From a virus, in IMG/VR virus record IMGVR_UViG_3300030101_002520, positions 1 through 64,000 of that record: a DNA stretch of 64,000 nucleotides; one strand, written 5' to 3'. Of this stretch, positions 9,623 through 18,119 are shown in pieces. The notes beneath the pieces were generated by a model. It ran no database searches. It was not told the DNA's origin and saw only the letters and a program-made list of their open reading frames with translations. The first letter of the stretch is position 1. Each line of letters begins with the position of its first letter. A program made the translations under genes and the position numbers.

Positions 9623-9637
9623 GGTCTTTTATAGACC
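9623..9637 (+). promoter_or_regulatory. Leader hairpin upstream of the 407-aa gene
   Basis: GGTCT and AGACC can pair around a 5-base loop in the leader between the promoter-like motif and the start codon. There is no T-run after it, so it is not a terminator. It could stabilise the mRNA or bind a regulator. It is weak evidence alone; a comparable dyad lies after motif copy 4. Confidence 0.3.
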
Positions 9638-9665
9638 TCAAGTTTATTTTATAAAATTATTAATT

Positions 9666-10889
9666 ATGAGTTTATTTCCAAACGCGTTTAAAAAAACGTT
9701 TGTTCCAGGTGATGTACATACAGCAGCTGGAGCCGCAACAATTGATATGACCTCTCAAAAAGTAGGATTATTTGATCCTAATACAAATTTAAGTATAGCA
9801 ACAGGTTCACTAGCTGCACATAACGCTGCTGTACCTGCTTTGTTTTACTTTGCACAAGGATCTTTTTATGGTTCAGATACTGTAGGAAACAATCCTGGCA
9901 TTGGAGGATATCAAGAAACATTAAAGAGTAAAGTGTTAAATCCAAGATATACAAGTTTTGTTGGAAAAATGGATGCACAAGCTGCTACAAATGATGCAAT
10001 TACTTTAACTGCTCAACATAATTGTTTTCCATGTGGAACATTAGGTATGATAAGAGTTGATATTAAAGGATCTCCAGCATTAAGATTTATGGATAGAAAT
10101 ATGTATAAGGTATTTTCTTCTAATAATATGTGTTGTACTACAGGTGAATCTTATCAAGATCCAACTTGGGTATTAGCTAATATTGCAGATGAAATTGCTG
10201 GTGATACTTTTTGGTCACAATTTCTTACAGTAGGTTTAAATACATCTACTAATGGTGGTGGTTCATTTAGTGCAGTAACTGCTTCTTCTGGTTCATTTGT
10301 AACTGGTTATAATAGTGGTTCTCCATTATCTACAATTACTTCATCTAACCAAGGGCAGTTAACTTTAACTGCTGCATTTAGTAGTACTACATTTGGTAAC
10401 AGTTCTTTTGATCCTAGAGATTATCATGAAATGGAGCCAATTATTATTACTAGTGCTGATGTATTAGATGAGCAAGGTGATGTTTGTGTTACTTGTGGAA
10501 CTTTTGCACATACTGCAAATGGTGCACAATTAATTGGATCTGGTGAAACAGTTTTACGTGATCTTATTTTATCTGAATCTTATAGACAATTTCATTTTCC
10601 AGTGGGAAATAAAAATGCTTCTAGAATGAGAGAGATAGAACAAGGTGCTGATTTATTTACTTATGTTGATAGAACACAAAATGATTATAATTCTTATTAC
10701 ATACAACATCATGTACCAAGATTTAATAATCCTTCTGGAACATTTGATAATGATCAATACATGTTAAAATTTGTTGCTAGGGATGCTGTTGGCGCAGATG
10801 GTGATTTAGTTACTTTATTTGGAACTAATTTACCTGCATGGGCTGGTATTCCATTCACAGATCTTAATTCAGTTGATTCTCAACCATAA
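9666..10889 (+). CDS. Probable abundant virion protein, monocistronic
   Basis: This 407-aa protein is rich in glycine, serine, threonine and asparagine and looks mainly beta-stranded. A serine/threonine/glycine tract spans residues about 195-245. Cysteine pairs occur as C-F-P-C-G, M-C-C-T-T-G and C-V-T-C-G-T. It has no membrane segment or signal peptide. It is the only gene between a promoter-like motif (9582) and a 12-bp terminator (10911). That arrangement is otherwise typical of a highly made structural protein, so I infer a head decoration, auxiliary capsid or fibre-base protein. I recognise no family with certainty. Confidence 0.5.
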   Translation: MSLFPNAFKKTFVPGDVHTAAGAATIDMTSQKVGLFDPNTNLSIATGSLAAHNAAVPALFYFAQGSFYGSDTVGNNPGIGGYQETLKSKVLNPRYTSFVGKMDAQAATNDAITLTAQHNCFPCGTLGMIRVDIKGSPALRFMDRNMYKVFSSNNMCCTTGESYQDPTWVLANIADEIAGDTFWSQFLTVGLNTSTNGGGSFSAVTASSGSFVTGYNSGSPLSTITSSNQGQLTLTAAFSSTTFGNSSFDPRDYHEMEPIIITSADVLDEQGDVCVTCGTFAHTANGAQLIGSGETVLRDLILSESYRQFHFPVGNKNASRMREIEQGADLFTYVDRTQNDYNSYYIQHHVPRFNNPSGTFDNDQYMLKFVARDAVGADGDLVTLFGTNLPAWAGIPFTDLNSVDSQP

Positions 10890-10910
10890 TCATTACTGAT
10901 TAGATTTTAT

Positions 10911-10940
10911 AAAAGGGCGGGATTATTCCTGCCCTTTTTA
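10911..10940 (+). terminator. Strong Rho-independent terminator after the 407-aa gene
   Basis: AAAAGGGCGGGA pairs with TCCTGCCCTTTT (one G-T wobble) around a TTAT tetraloop, a 12-bp stem running into further T residues. A new promoter-like motif begins about 20 bases later. Confidence 0.9.
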
Positions 10941-10958
10941 TTTTTATATACTATTCAT

Positions 10959-10976
10959 TTTTTGTATATTATTTAT
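10959..10976 (+). promoter_or_regulatory. Phage promoter-like motif, copy 3
   Basis: TTTTTGTATATTATTTATGA lies between the 10911 terminator and the 188-aa gene, 25-40 bases before its ATG. The TTTGTATATTAT core is identical to copies 2 and 4. Confidence 0.6.
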
Positions 10977-10999
10977 GAGTACTATATTAAATTAATCCT

Positions 11000-11566
11000 A
11001 TGGCAGCAAAGCATATATTAAGTCTGGAGATACCCTCCGTTACCAATTGTGATATTTTTAGTGTAAAAGATACAAGTCAGTATGCAGAAAATTTGCCTAT
11101 AGAATGTCCAGAATTATTAATTACACCTCCTGGTTTTAATGCACCATACATGGTTGAAGTTCAACCTGGATTTAATTTAAATTTAACACCATGTGCTTTA
11201 GGTTTTCAAACACATGGTTGTGATGAAAGCACAGCTCCTTTTCCTGATGGAGTTTATACAATAGGTTATAGAGTTCAGCCACATGAAAAAGTTGTTGTTC
11301 AATATCATTATTTAAGAGTTACTGAAATATTAAAAAGATATTTTGAAAAATTATGTCATTTAGACATAACACCTTGTGAGCCAACATTTGCAAAACAAAA
11401 ATTATTAAGCAATATGAGATTTGTAAGAACAATGATAGATGCTGCAAAAGCAAAGGTAGAGTATGCTAATAATATTGAAGAGGGTTTACAACTTTATAAT
11501 TTTGCTCATAAAAGATTAAATAAAATAAGTTGTGATAATTCTACTTGTGATAATTCTTCTTATTAA
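11000..11566 (+). CDS. Conserved virion protein, possible fibre adaptor
   Basis: The 188-aa product has an N-terminal beta domain (residues about 1-110), with a P-D-G-V-Y-T-I-G-Y-R-V-Q-P core followed by an exposed V-V-V-Q-Y-H-Y-L-R-V strand. A helical C-terminal part follows (residues about 110-175) with F-V-R-T-M-I-D-A-A-K-A-K-V-E-Y. Six or more cysteines are present. The beta-then-helix plan resembles small conserved proteins next to the fibre genes of Bacteroidota phages. It heads a unit with the 563-aa gene, two bases downstream, so a role as a fibre attachment or assembly protein is likely but unproven. Confidence 0.45.
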   Translation: MAAKHILSLEIPSVTNCDIFSVKDTSQYAENLPIECPELLITPPGFNAPYMVEVQPGFNLNLTPCALGFQTHGCDESTAPFPDGVYTIGYRVQPHEKVVVQYHYLRVTEILKRYFEKLCHLDITPCEPTFAKQKLLSNMRFVRTMIDAAKAKVEYANNIEEGLQLYNFAHKRLNKISCDNSTCDNSSY

Positions 11567-11568
11567 TT

Positions 11569-13260
11569 ATGGGATATACTAAAGACTATAATAATAATAA
11601 AAAAGATCAAACTCAAAGAATAAACATTGAGAAAAAGTTTGCTGACTATGTTTATAAAGAATTTAGATCACAAAGATTTGGTTTAGCTTCTTGTTGTCCT
11701 ATTGATTTATTAGATAAATTTACAATTAAGAAAGAGATTTGTGACTGGTATGATAATGAACTAGAAACATTTTCTAAAATTGAATATGAATTTAAAAATT
11801 TTTTTCCTATACCAGAAAATAATCCAGATCTATTTGATACTATTACTGAAACAATAACTACTACAACCCCTATTATAACATACACAACAACTACAATAGT
11901 TGAAGGTGAGCCTATTTATGTTGTTGATACGTGTCAAAATAACTGTGTATATCCTCCAATATTTAAACCTACTCAAGATCAATTATTTAATATAGGTAAT
12001 GCAGGTAGTACTGGTACTGAAAACCCTGGCTTATTACCAAATCAAGTTTCAGCAAATGCGGCAATTAAATTACTTCAAACAGATTTAGAGTTTATACCTA
12101 ATAATTCAGGAAATGCAGAAGTTACAATTTATGCTCCAATAGATGGACAATCAATGCTTCAATACTATTTAAATGATAGTTCTATTTCTATTGATTCTTT
12201 ATTTGTACCCGCTGTAACAGATACTCTTAACTTTCCTCCTAATTTATTTACAGATCCTCCTGAAACATATTTTGTTCCTGTATCACAATTTACTTTAATA
12301 CCAGGTATTAATGCATTTAATGGTCTACCTAGTGTTACTGTTGCATATAGATATAAAGATCCAGGTTTATCTGTAATATCAGGTGGTGGTGAAGAAATAA
12401 TAGTTAATGGAGAAACAATGTTTAAGAGTAACAATGATGGTGATATTGGTCCTACTCTTTTTGGTAATACAAAAAGTTTTCAAGCTAGTTTAGGAACATC
12501 ATCTCAATATTTTAATCTTAATGGTGGATTATTTTATGGATCACAAAATGCAAATAAACAATTAAGGGTTGTTGTTAAAGATGGTTTTGATGTTTATTAT
12601 GTAGATCCTCTTATTGGTGGACAAGGTATTAATTTAAATTTTCCTGATCCTAGTGTATATTATTATGCAAATGAAAATGTAAGTGGGAATTTTGAAGGTG
12701 ATCAAACATTATGGTTTGAATTACCATACTTTTTTGAAGAACCTACTATAAATGCTCAATTACAAAAACCAAGTTGCTCTTTTAATTTTGGTGTTGGAAC
12801 TACAACAATTGCAGATAATATAAGTTTAACAGGTAATATTGTTGAGCCAGGTGTTTTAGATAATGAATGTACTTTTATAGGTATTGAAACTACAGAAGAA
12901 GAAGTTATTACTGTTACAGAGGGAGGTGAAACTATTACTGAAACAGTTACAAAGTTTACTTGTAAAACTGATGATGAATATGTAGTATTTAAAGTTTGTG
13001 ATCAGAATGGAGATTATATAGAAGGATATGAAATAATATTAGATGGAGGTAATATAGGTAAAACAGATCAATATGGTATACTAAAAACAACTATACCTAA
13101 TGCTTCCGTTAATACAAAGCATACAGTAAATGTATGTTATTGTTTTGAAACAACAGGTGCTTGCACTCAAAAAGAAATTAAAATTACAGTTACAGATGAT
13201 GAAATAGTAGATCTTACAATTAATAAAGCTGATTGTATAGATATTTCAGAATCTGAATAA
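11569..13260 (+). CDS. Putative fibre/appendage protein with C-terminal beta-sandwich
   Basis: The 563-aa product begins with a helical, basic segment (residues 1-85) containing Y-V-Y-K-E-F-R-S-Q-R-F and a cysteine pair, which could anchor it to the virion. The middle is rich in asparagine, threonine and proline. Residues about 465-555 form a beta-sandwich like carboxypeptidase-regulatory domains, recognisable from V-F-K-V-C-D-Q-N-G-D-Y-I-E-G-Y, then G-K-T-D-Q-Y-G, then a closing V-T-D-D-E-I-V-D-L-T-I strand. Such domains are common in surface-binding proteins. It follows the 188-aa gene by two bases and uses the TTAATTATG start context. Appendage function is inferred from domains and neighbours. 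Confidence 0.45.
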   Translation: MGYTKDYNNNKKDQTQRINIEKKFADYVYKEFRSQRFGLASCCPIDLLDKFTIKKEICDWYDNELETFSKIEYEFKNFFPIPENNPDLFDTITETITTTTPIITYTTTTIVEGEPIYVVDTCQNNCVYPPIFKPTQDQLFNIGNAGSTGTENPGLLPNQVSANAAIKLLQTDLEFIPNNSGNAEVTIYAPIDGQSMLQYYLNDSSISIDSLFVPAVTDTLNFPPNLFTDPPETYFVPVSQFTLIPGINAFNGLPSVTVAYRYKDPGLSVISGGGEEIIVNGETMFKSNNDGDIGPTLFGNTKSFQASLGTSSQYFNLNGGLFYGSQNANKQLRVVVKDGFDVYYVDPLIGGQGINLNFPDPSVYYYANENVSGNFEGDQTLWFELPYFFEEPTINAQLQKPSCSFNFGVGTTTIADNISLTGNIVEPGVLDNECTFIGIETTEEEVITVTEGGETITETVTKFTCKTDDEYVVFKVCDQNGDYIEGYEIILDGGNIGKTDQYGILKTTIPNASVNTKHTVNVCYCFETTGACTQKEIKITVTDDEIVDLTINKADCIDISESE

Positions 13261-13279
13261 CTTGGTTACTAACTAAATC

Positions 13280-13301
13280 TTTTGTATATTATTATATATA
13301 G
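13280..13301 (+). promoter_or_regulatory. Phage promoter-like motif, copy 4
   Basis: TTTTGTATATTATTATATAT lies 20 bases after the 563-aa gene and about 35 bases before the large fibre gene. This is the longest match to the consensus. Confidence 0.65.
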
Positions 13302-13302
13302 T

Positions 13303-13316
13303 AATCTCAAGAGATT
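13303..13316 (+). promoter_or_regulatory. Perfect short inverted repeat next to promoter-like motif
   Basis: AATCTC, two bases, GAGATT: a 6-bp dyad starting two bases after motif copy 4. The close spacing would suit an operator for a dimeric repressor better than a stable RNA hairpin, but the short length makes chance possible. Confidence 0.3.
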
Positions 13317-13333
13317 TTTAAAAAAATAAATTT

Positions 13334-16300
13334 ATGTTACCACTTAGTACTGGAAATACGCAAGGATGTAAACCTATATCATCTAATTGTGTTGTATGGC
13401 AAGGTCCAGATTTAAATTGTATTAATGTTTGCAATGGTGATACTATTAGTATTATTATAGCAAAAATGGCTGAATTAATTTGTACATTAATTGATACAGG
13501 TTTAGAAGCTAATTTTGATATAAGTGGTATAAATCAAAACTGTGTAATAAATAATCCACCATCTTCTGATTTACAAGGTCTTATTCAGGATATAATTAAT
13601 ACAGCATGTAATAATTTAAATAACATTACCAACCTACAAAATACAGTAAATGTATTAATTGAAGGTATTGATGATCTTGAATTAGAACAAGGTCCAACAG
13701 GACCTGCAGGGCCTCAAGGACCATCAGGAGAATCAAGTGTTATTACAAATATACAAGATAATGGTAATGGTACTTTTACTGTTACATATCAAACTGGTGA
13801 TGTTATTGTAACAGAAGATATTTCAACTATCCCTGGTATTCAAGGGCCTCCAGGTGCCCCTGGTGACCCAGGTGTTCCAGGTGCTCCAGGTAATCCAGGT
13901 AACATAAAAGTTAGACTACCTAAATGTATTATAAGTTTATTAGGTACTATAACTGATAATAATACTGGTAATATACTAGGTGAAAATGATACCATGTTTC
14001 TTCAGGTGCAAGATGCAACAGGAGTGGCAATACCAAATGCCTATACTGAAAGTTTTACTGATGGTGGAACTGGTGCTGTTACAGTTTATCAATACAGTGG
14101 TTGGGTAGATTTAGTTACACAAAAACTTTGTTGTTTATTAGACGGAAGGTGTGCAGATGCTAGTGTAATAGGTACAACAAATGGTCCTAATAGTCCTGCA
14201 GTCATGGTAAATGATAGTGCAGTTAGAAATTTACCTATTATAACCCAACTTAGAAATAGAATAATTGCTGTAGAGAGAAAGGGTGCAGCAGTATATACAC
14301 CACCTAAAATTTTAGCTAGATTTGTTACAAATAGAGTTGGTCAACGTGTAGAAATGCATGAGTTACTATCAGCTTTAGAAATAGACTATGGAAATTTAAG
14401 AAAAGCAATAGGCTCAAGTTCTGAAGTATTAAAAGCTTCTAGACAACAATGCATTAATTTATCTGCATCAACTCGTCTAAGTGGTAACGGTGTAATGTCA
14501 ACATTACCTGGATGGAATAACTCTCCATCTAATTTATCAGAAGCATTTAGTAATGCTTGGAAAACTATATGTGATATGAGAACTGCAGTGGAAACTTTAC
14601 AAAGTACTGTAACTCCTTCAGGATGTACAGGTTTTGTATATGATCCAAAAATAAGTTTATCTAAAGATGTATCAGGAAATGTAACAGGCATTAAGTTTTT
14701 ATTTACAGAAATGAAAATACCAGAAGGCTATTCAGATTCTGATAAAACAAAAGGCACTAAAATTATTATAGAAGATTCATCTCTTAATACTTTTGTAAAG
14801 TATGCTAACATTAGTAATTTACAAAATAGTGCAACAGGATTTACTATTAGTAATTTAAGTACATCAGGTTTAGATGTAACAAGCAATTTTAAAGTTAAAA
14901 TAGAATTTGCATTTACTGATGGATCTAATTTGTGTGAACGAATTATGGAGTTTACTTTAGAAAATACTTCTGCTTGTCCTACAGTTACTTTAGCAACTAC
15001 AGGTGAAACTGCTATAACATATAATATTACTGGTTTAAATACTTCATCTAAATCAACATATGAGATTATTGTAGAAGATCAATCAGGATCTATGATGTCT
15101 AAGCAAACTATTAGTCAGCCATCATCTATAACTTCATCAGGTAAAGCATCTGGTTTAATAGCAGGTACTAATTATGATATATATGTTAAAGTAACTAGTT
15201 TGGCAGGAAATGTTTCTACATGTGATAGAATAACCTTTAAAACTTCAGCTCCTACATGTACTTCATATTCTTATGTATCAACTGATTATAAGACAACTGC
15301 TGCAGATTTAGGATCTACTACTAAAACAGTTGCTACTTTTAAAAGTGGTACTATAACTACCGCATGGATAGCTGGTTTTGATGCTACAACATTATTACCT
15401 TGCGCTTATAAAGGTACTGATAGTACTGCAACAGGTGTAGATGATTCATTTGTTGTAAATACAACACCAATTAGTGATAATCCAACAACAAGTATTAGTT
15501 GTGGAAATGTTGCCTATCCAGCTACAGGAATGACTACATTAATGAATTCTAATGAAAATGGATGGCAATATTTAGATGCATTAACAAAAAGTGGTGTAAC
15601 TTATTATATATATGCGCTAGTAAATACAGCTAATAAAAGTATAGATCAAATTGTATTTTGCTGTGATTGTAAACCTTCTTATGTAAGAACTAAATATGGT
15701 AGTACTTCAACCATATCAACTTCAGAAGCGTATCTCCCTGATAGACATTCTTGGTATGCAGTTAGTGGTCAAGATTTAAGAATTCCTATTGATATAGTAG
15801 GTCATTCAAAACAATCAACTCCAATTAAATGGAGTGCATCAGCCGCATTAGGTGGATCAACAAAGTTTTTATTATCTAGTGATAAAGATTATGATTCTGC
15901 ATTAGGTGGCACTGCTCAATTAATATATACACCTTCTGCAGGTAGACCAACTGCTGGTATTGATTCAATAGATGTATATGCTGAAACAGATTGTACAATT
16001 GGTAATCCAGGAAATAGAACTATTAATACTGTTACTATTCCTATAAATGATGCTAATTTAATATCAAATATTGATACAGATATTACAGTGTTTATAGATA
16101 CAAATATAATTACACTAAGCGAAGCTGAAATAATAAAAACTGAGTTTGATAGAGTTAAAACTGTAATTCAAAGTACTTGTTCTACATGGACTGGAACTGT
16201 AAATTATGTTCCTATAACTGGTAGTAATACTGGAGATTATTTAGAACATACAAAAGCAATGGTTGATATGAAAGCTGGAGGAACAGGTAGTGTAACTGTT

Positions 16301-17341
16301 TCTAATGGGTACACAACTGTTAAAAGTTTACCAGCATATTGGACACCAGGATCATCAAGTTCAATTCCTAGTACTGTTAGTATAGTTTCTTTTATTGGTG
16401 ATGTCAATGGTAAAGGAAATTATGGTGGTGCAAGTTTAACAAATGGTTGGGGAGTTCAACCTACTGCTAAATATCAACAAAACTATGATGAATTATTAGA
16501 TATACTTTATATTAATGGAACAACTAGAACAGCTTGGGGTGCTTCAAATGGATGTACTTATAAAAAGTTTGATTTAAAACAAACCATAATTCCAGTAGTA
16601 ACAGGATCACAAGATAACAGTGCAGCAGCAGTTTTACAAGTTGCTGGGGCAGTAACAGGAACAGTTCTTTCATCAACAGGATTAAAAGGTTTTCCTACAG
16701 GTAGTGTAAAAAATCCAATTAATATAGATCAATATATAGGTCCTAAATCTTCTCAAATGGTTCCTTATAATGGTACAACTGTAGGCGGATCTAATACTAT
16801 AATTGGCTTGTATAATTATGGATTTAGAATATTACCTTTTATAGATAAAAGTTATTTAGAGACAGATTCTAATATTTATTCAGGAGGGGATCAATCAAAT
16901 TTTGTAGGTGATGCTATAAAACGTTTAATAGGTATTGATAGTTCTGGAATGGGATTATCTAAAGATTCTAAGTGTCCTACAAATACTGATAGTGTACAAC
17001 TAATGAGTGGCACATTAAATGGTAGCGTAGTTAGTACTTATGGAAATGATGCAGGTGATCCTACAAACTGTACTAAAGCTGGTAATGTTGGAACATCAGC
17101 AGCTAGTTGTGTACCATTATATAATTCAACAGGAGTAGAATTTGACCCAAGTGTTCCAGCTTATGTAACTGTATCAGGTGGTAATGTAAATGCAGTAACA
17201 GCTCAACCTGTTGATGGTGCATATTATGCGCAACAGGGTCCAGCTGCTCAAAATGCTGTAAGAAGAGCAGCTCAGTATGATAGAGATGGTGCTAGTACTG
17301 GTGCGTATTGGGTTAATGTTAAAGTTGTAGCAGCTTGTTAA
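13334..17341 (+). CDS. Large tail/head fibre with collagen-like and FnIII-like domains
   Basis: This 1335-aa protein has fibre architecture. Residues 1-60 form a cysteine-rich head (C-V-V-W-Q-G-P-D-L-N-C-I-N-V-C) that resembles N-termini of other Bacteroidota phage fibres. Two collagen-like Gly-X-Y tracts follow at residues 120-134 and 168-190, G-P-T-G-P-A-G-P-Q-G and G-P-P-G-A-P-G-D-P-G-V. These normally form triple helices and imply a trimer. Residues about 545-642 look like a fibronectin type III sandwich. Residues about 915-1100 begin with D-I-T-V-F-I-D-T-N, which could be a degenerate von Willebrand A-like fold, a weaker call. Receptor binding is inferred. It is followed after 18 bases by a smaller cysteine-rich protein, forming a two-gene unit. 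Confidence 0.65.
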   Translation: MLPLSTGNTQGCKPISSNCVVWQGPDLNCINVCNGDTISIIIAKMAELICTLIDTGLEANFDISGINQNCVINNPPSSDLQGLIQDIINTACNNLNNITNLQNTVNVLIEGIDDLELEQGPTGPAGPQGPSGESSVITNIQDNGNGTFTVTYQTGDVIVTEDISTIPGIQGPPGAPGDPGVPGAPGNPGNIKVRLPKCIISLLGTITDNNTGNILGENDTMFLQVQDATGVAIPNAYTESFTDGGTGAVTVYQYSGWVDLVTQKLCCLLDGRCADASVIGTTNGPNSPAVMVNDSAVRNLPIITQLRNRIIAVERKGAAVYTPPKILARFVTNRVGQRVEMHELLSALEIDYGNLRKAIGSSSEVLKASRQQCINLSASTRLSGNGVMSTLPGWNNSPSNLSEAFSNAWKTICDMRTAVETLQSTVTPSGCTGFVYDPKISLSKDVSGNVTGIKFLFTEMKIPEGYSDSDKTKGTKIIIEDSSLNTFVKYANISNLQNSATGFTISNLSTSGLDVTSNFKVKIEFAFTDGSNLCERIMEFTLENTSACPTVTLATTGETAITYNITGLNTSSKSTYEIIVEDQSGSMMSKQTISQPSSITSSGKASGLIAGTNYDIYVKVTSLAGNVSTCDRITFKTSAPTCTSYSYVSTDYKTTAADLGSTTKTVATFKSGTITTAWIAGFDATTLLPCAYKGTDSTATGVDDSFVVNTTPISDNPTTSISCGNVAYPATGMTTLMNSNENGWQYLDALTKSGVTYYIYALVNTANKSIDQIVFCCDCKPSYVRTKYGSTSTISTSEAYLPDRHSWYAVSGQDLRIPIDIVGHSKQSTPIKWSASAALGGSTKFLLSSDKDYDSALGGTAQLIYTPSAGRPTAGIDSIDVYAETDCTIGNPGNRTINTVTIPINDANLISNIDTDITVFIDTNIITLSEAEIIKTEFDRVKTVIQSTCSTWTGTVNYVPITGSNTGDYLEHTKAMVDMKAGGTGSVTVSNGYTTVKSLPAYWTPGSSSSIPSTVSIVSFIGDVNGKGNYGGASLTNGWGVQPTAKYQQNYDELLDILYINGTTRTAWGASNGCTYKKFDLKQTIIPVVTGSQDNSAAAVLQVAGAVTGTVLSSTGLKGFPTGSVKNPINIDQYIGPKSSQMVPYNGTTVGGSNTIIGLYNYGFRILPFIDKSYLETDSNIYSGGDQSNFVGDAIKRLIGIDSSGMGLSKDSKCPTNTDSVQLMSGTLNGSVVSTYGNDAGDPTNCTKAGNVGTSAASCVPLYNSTGVEFDPSVPAYVTVSGGNVNAVTAQPVDGAYYAQQGPAAQNAVRRAAQYDRDGASTGAYWVNVKVVAAC
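13691..13903 (+). repeat. Two collagen-like Gly-X-Y tracts in the fibre gene
   Basis: GGN-initiated triplet coding repeats occur at 13691-13735 and 13835-13903, separated by about 33 residues of beta-like sequence. The second is proline-rich. Codons for glycine vary, so this is a protein-level repeat and not a recent DNA slippage product. Confidence 0.85.
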
Positions 17342-17359
17342 TAATTAAAAAATAAAGAA

Positions 17360-17989
17360 ATGGCTTGTCAAAAATGTGCTTCTAATCAATCTACTTCTTG
17401 TTCTTGTCAAGGAACAAGTTATACTATACCTACAAATGCTGTATATGGAGATTCAACTTGTAAGTTACCCGCAGAGCCTTGTGAAAGTGTTACATGTAGT
17501 GAGTGTGTAAGACATTGCCATCAAGAAGATAAATGGTGTGTAAAGTATCCTACTGTTACAGGGGCTGTTGAATTATGTATGAGAAGGGGAGAAAGATTAG
17601 ATCAGTTTTTACAAAAAATTGCTTTAGCTAGTTCTAATGCTGCAGTATATCCTTTTGCAGTTAAAAACTTTTTTGTAGATAATTTAACAGGAGGTGCTAA
17701 TCCTACAATTAAGTTTATATGGTTTGATTTTGAACCAGCAGTTACAGGTATAAAATTATTGTATGCTCCTGAAGGATCTGGAGATTTTCAAGCAATACCA
17801 GCATTTGCAAATATAAACCCTCTATTAAATAATACATTTACTGTTGATAGTACTATGATTCCTTTAACACCTGGAACAACATATAAATTTAAATTATCAA
17901 CAACTACATTTGGAAACACAGTTGGTGCTGAAGAAGCTGTATATGAAAGCGTAGCATCAGTAATGCTTACTGTAACTATCCCAGCATAG
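17360..17989 (+). CDS. Cysteine-rich small fibre or fibre-tip protein
   Basis: The 209-aa product has a cysteine-dense N-terminus (residues 1-75, at least a dozen cysteines including C-S-C-Q-G and C-S-E-C-V-R-H-C-H), a short helix (G-E-R-L-D-Q-F-L-Q-K-I-A-L-A) and a C-terminal FnIII-like sandwich (residues about 105-208), marked by I-P-L-T-P-G-T-T-Y-K-F-K-L-S. The helix after a cysteine-rich head parallels the start of the larger fibre upstream, so the two may share an attachment mode. It closes the fibre unit just before a strong terminator. Zinc binding by the cysteines is possible but not shown. Confidence 0.5.
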   Translation: MACQKCASNQSTSCSCQGTSYTIPTNAVYGDSTCKLPAEPCESVTCSECVRHCHQEDKWCVKYPTVTGAVELCMRRGERLDQFLQKIALASSNAAVYPFAVKNFFVDNLTGGANPTIKFIWFDFEPAVTGIKLLYAPEGSGDFQAIPAFANINPLLNNTFTVDSTMIPLTPGTTYKFKLSTTTFGNTVGAEEAVYESVASVMLTVTIPA

Positions 17990-18035
17990 CGAAGCGTGGA
18001 GATTTTTTTGTTGGTTTTACTCTACAAAACGCTCT

Positions 18036-18069
18036 GAACCCTAGATACTCATCTGGGGTTCTTTTTTTT
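18036..18069 (+). terminator. Strong Rho-independent terminator after the fibre module
   Basis: GAACCCTAGAT pairs with ATCTGGGGTTC (one T-G wobble) around an ACTC loop and is followed by eight T residues. A second, weaker pairing (AGCGT at 17993 with ACGCT at 18029) encloses the region just upstream and might be an alternative fold. Confidence 0.9.
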
Positions 18070-18077
18070 ATTAACAA

Positions 18078-18093
18078 TTTTTTTATATATTAG
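18078..18093 (+). promoter_or_regulatory. Weak promoter-like motif before the phosphoesterase gene
   Basis: TTTTTTTATATATTAGC lies just after the 18036 terminator and 27 bases before the next ATG. It is a poorer match to the recurring element, lacking the G of TTTG. Position after a strong terminator argues that some promoter must be here. Confidence 0.35.
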
Positions 18094-18119
18094 CAACACT
18101 AATTAACATAGCTATCCCC

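Noticed and set aside
16076-16640. Functional von Willebrand A domain in the fibre
   Set aside because: The metal-site DxSxS is not intact (D-T-N instead), so only a degenerate resemblance is mentioned.
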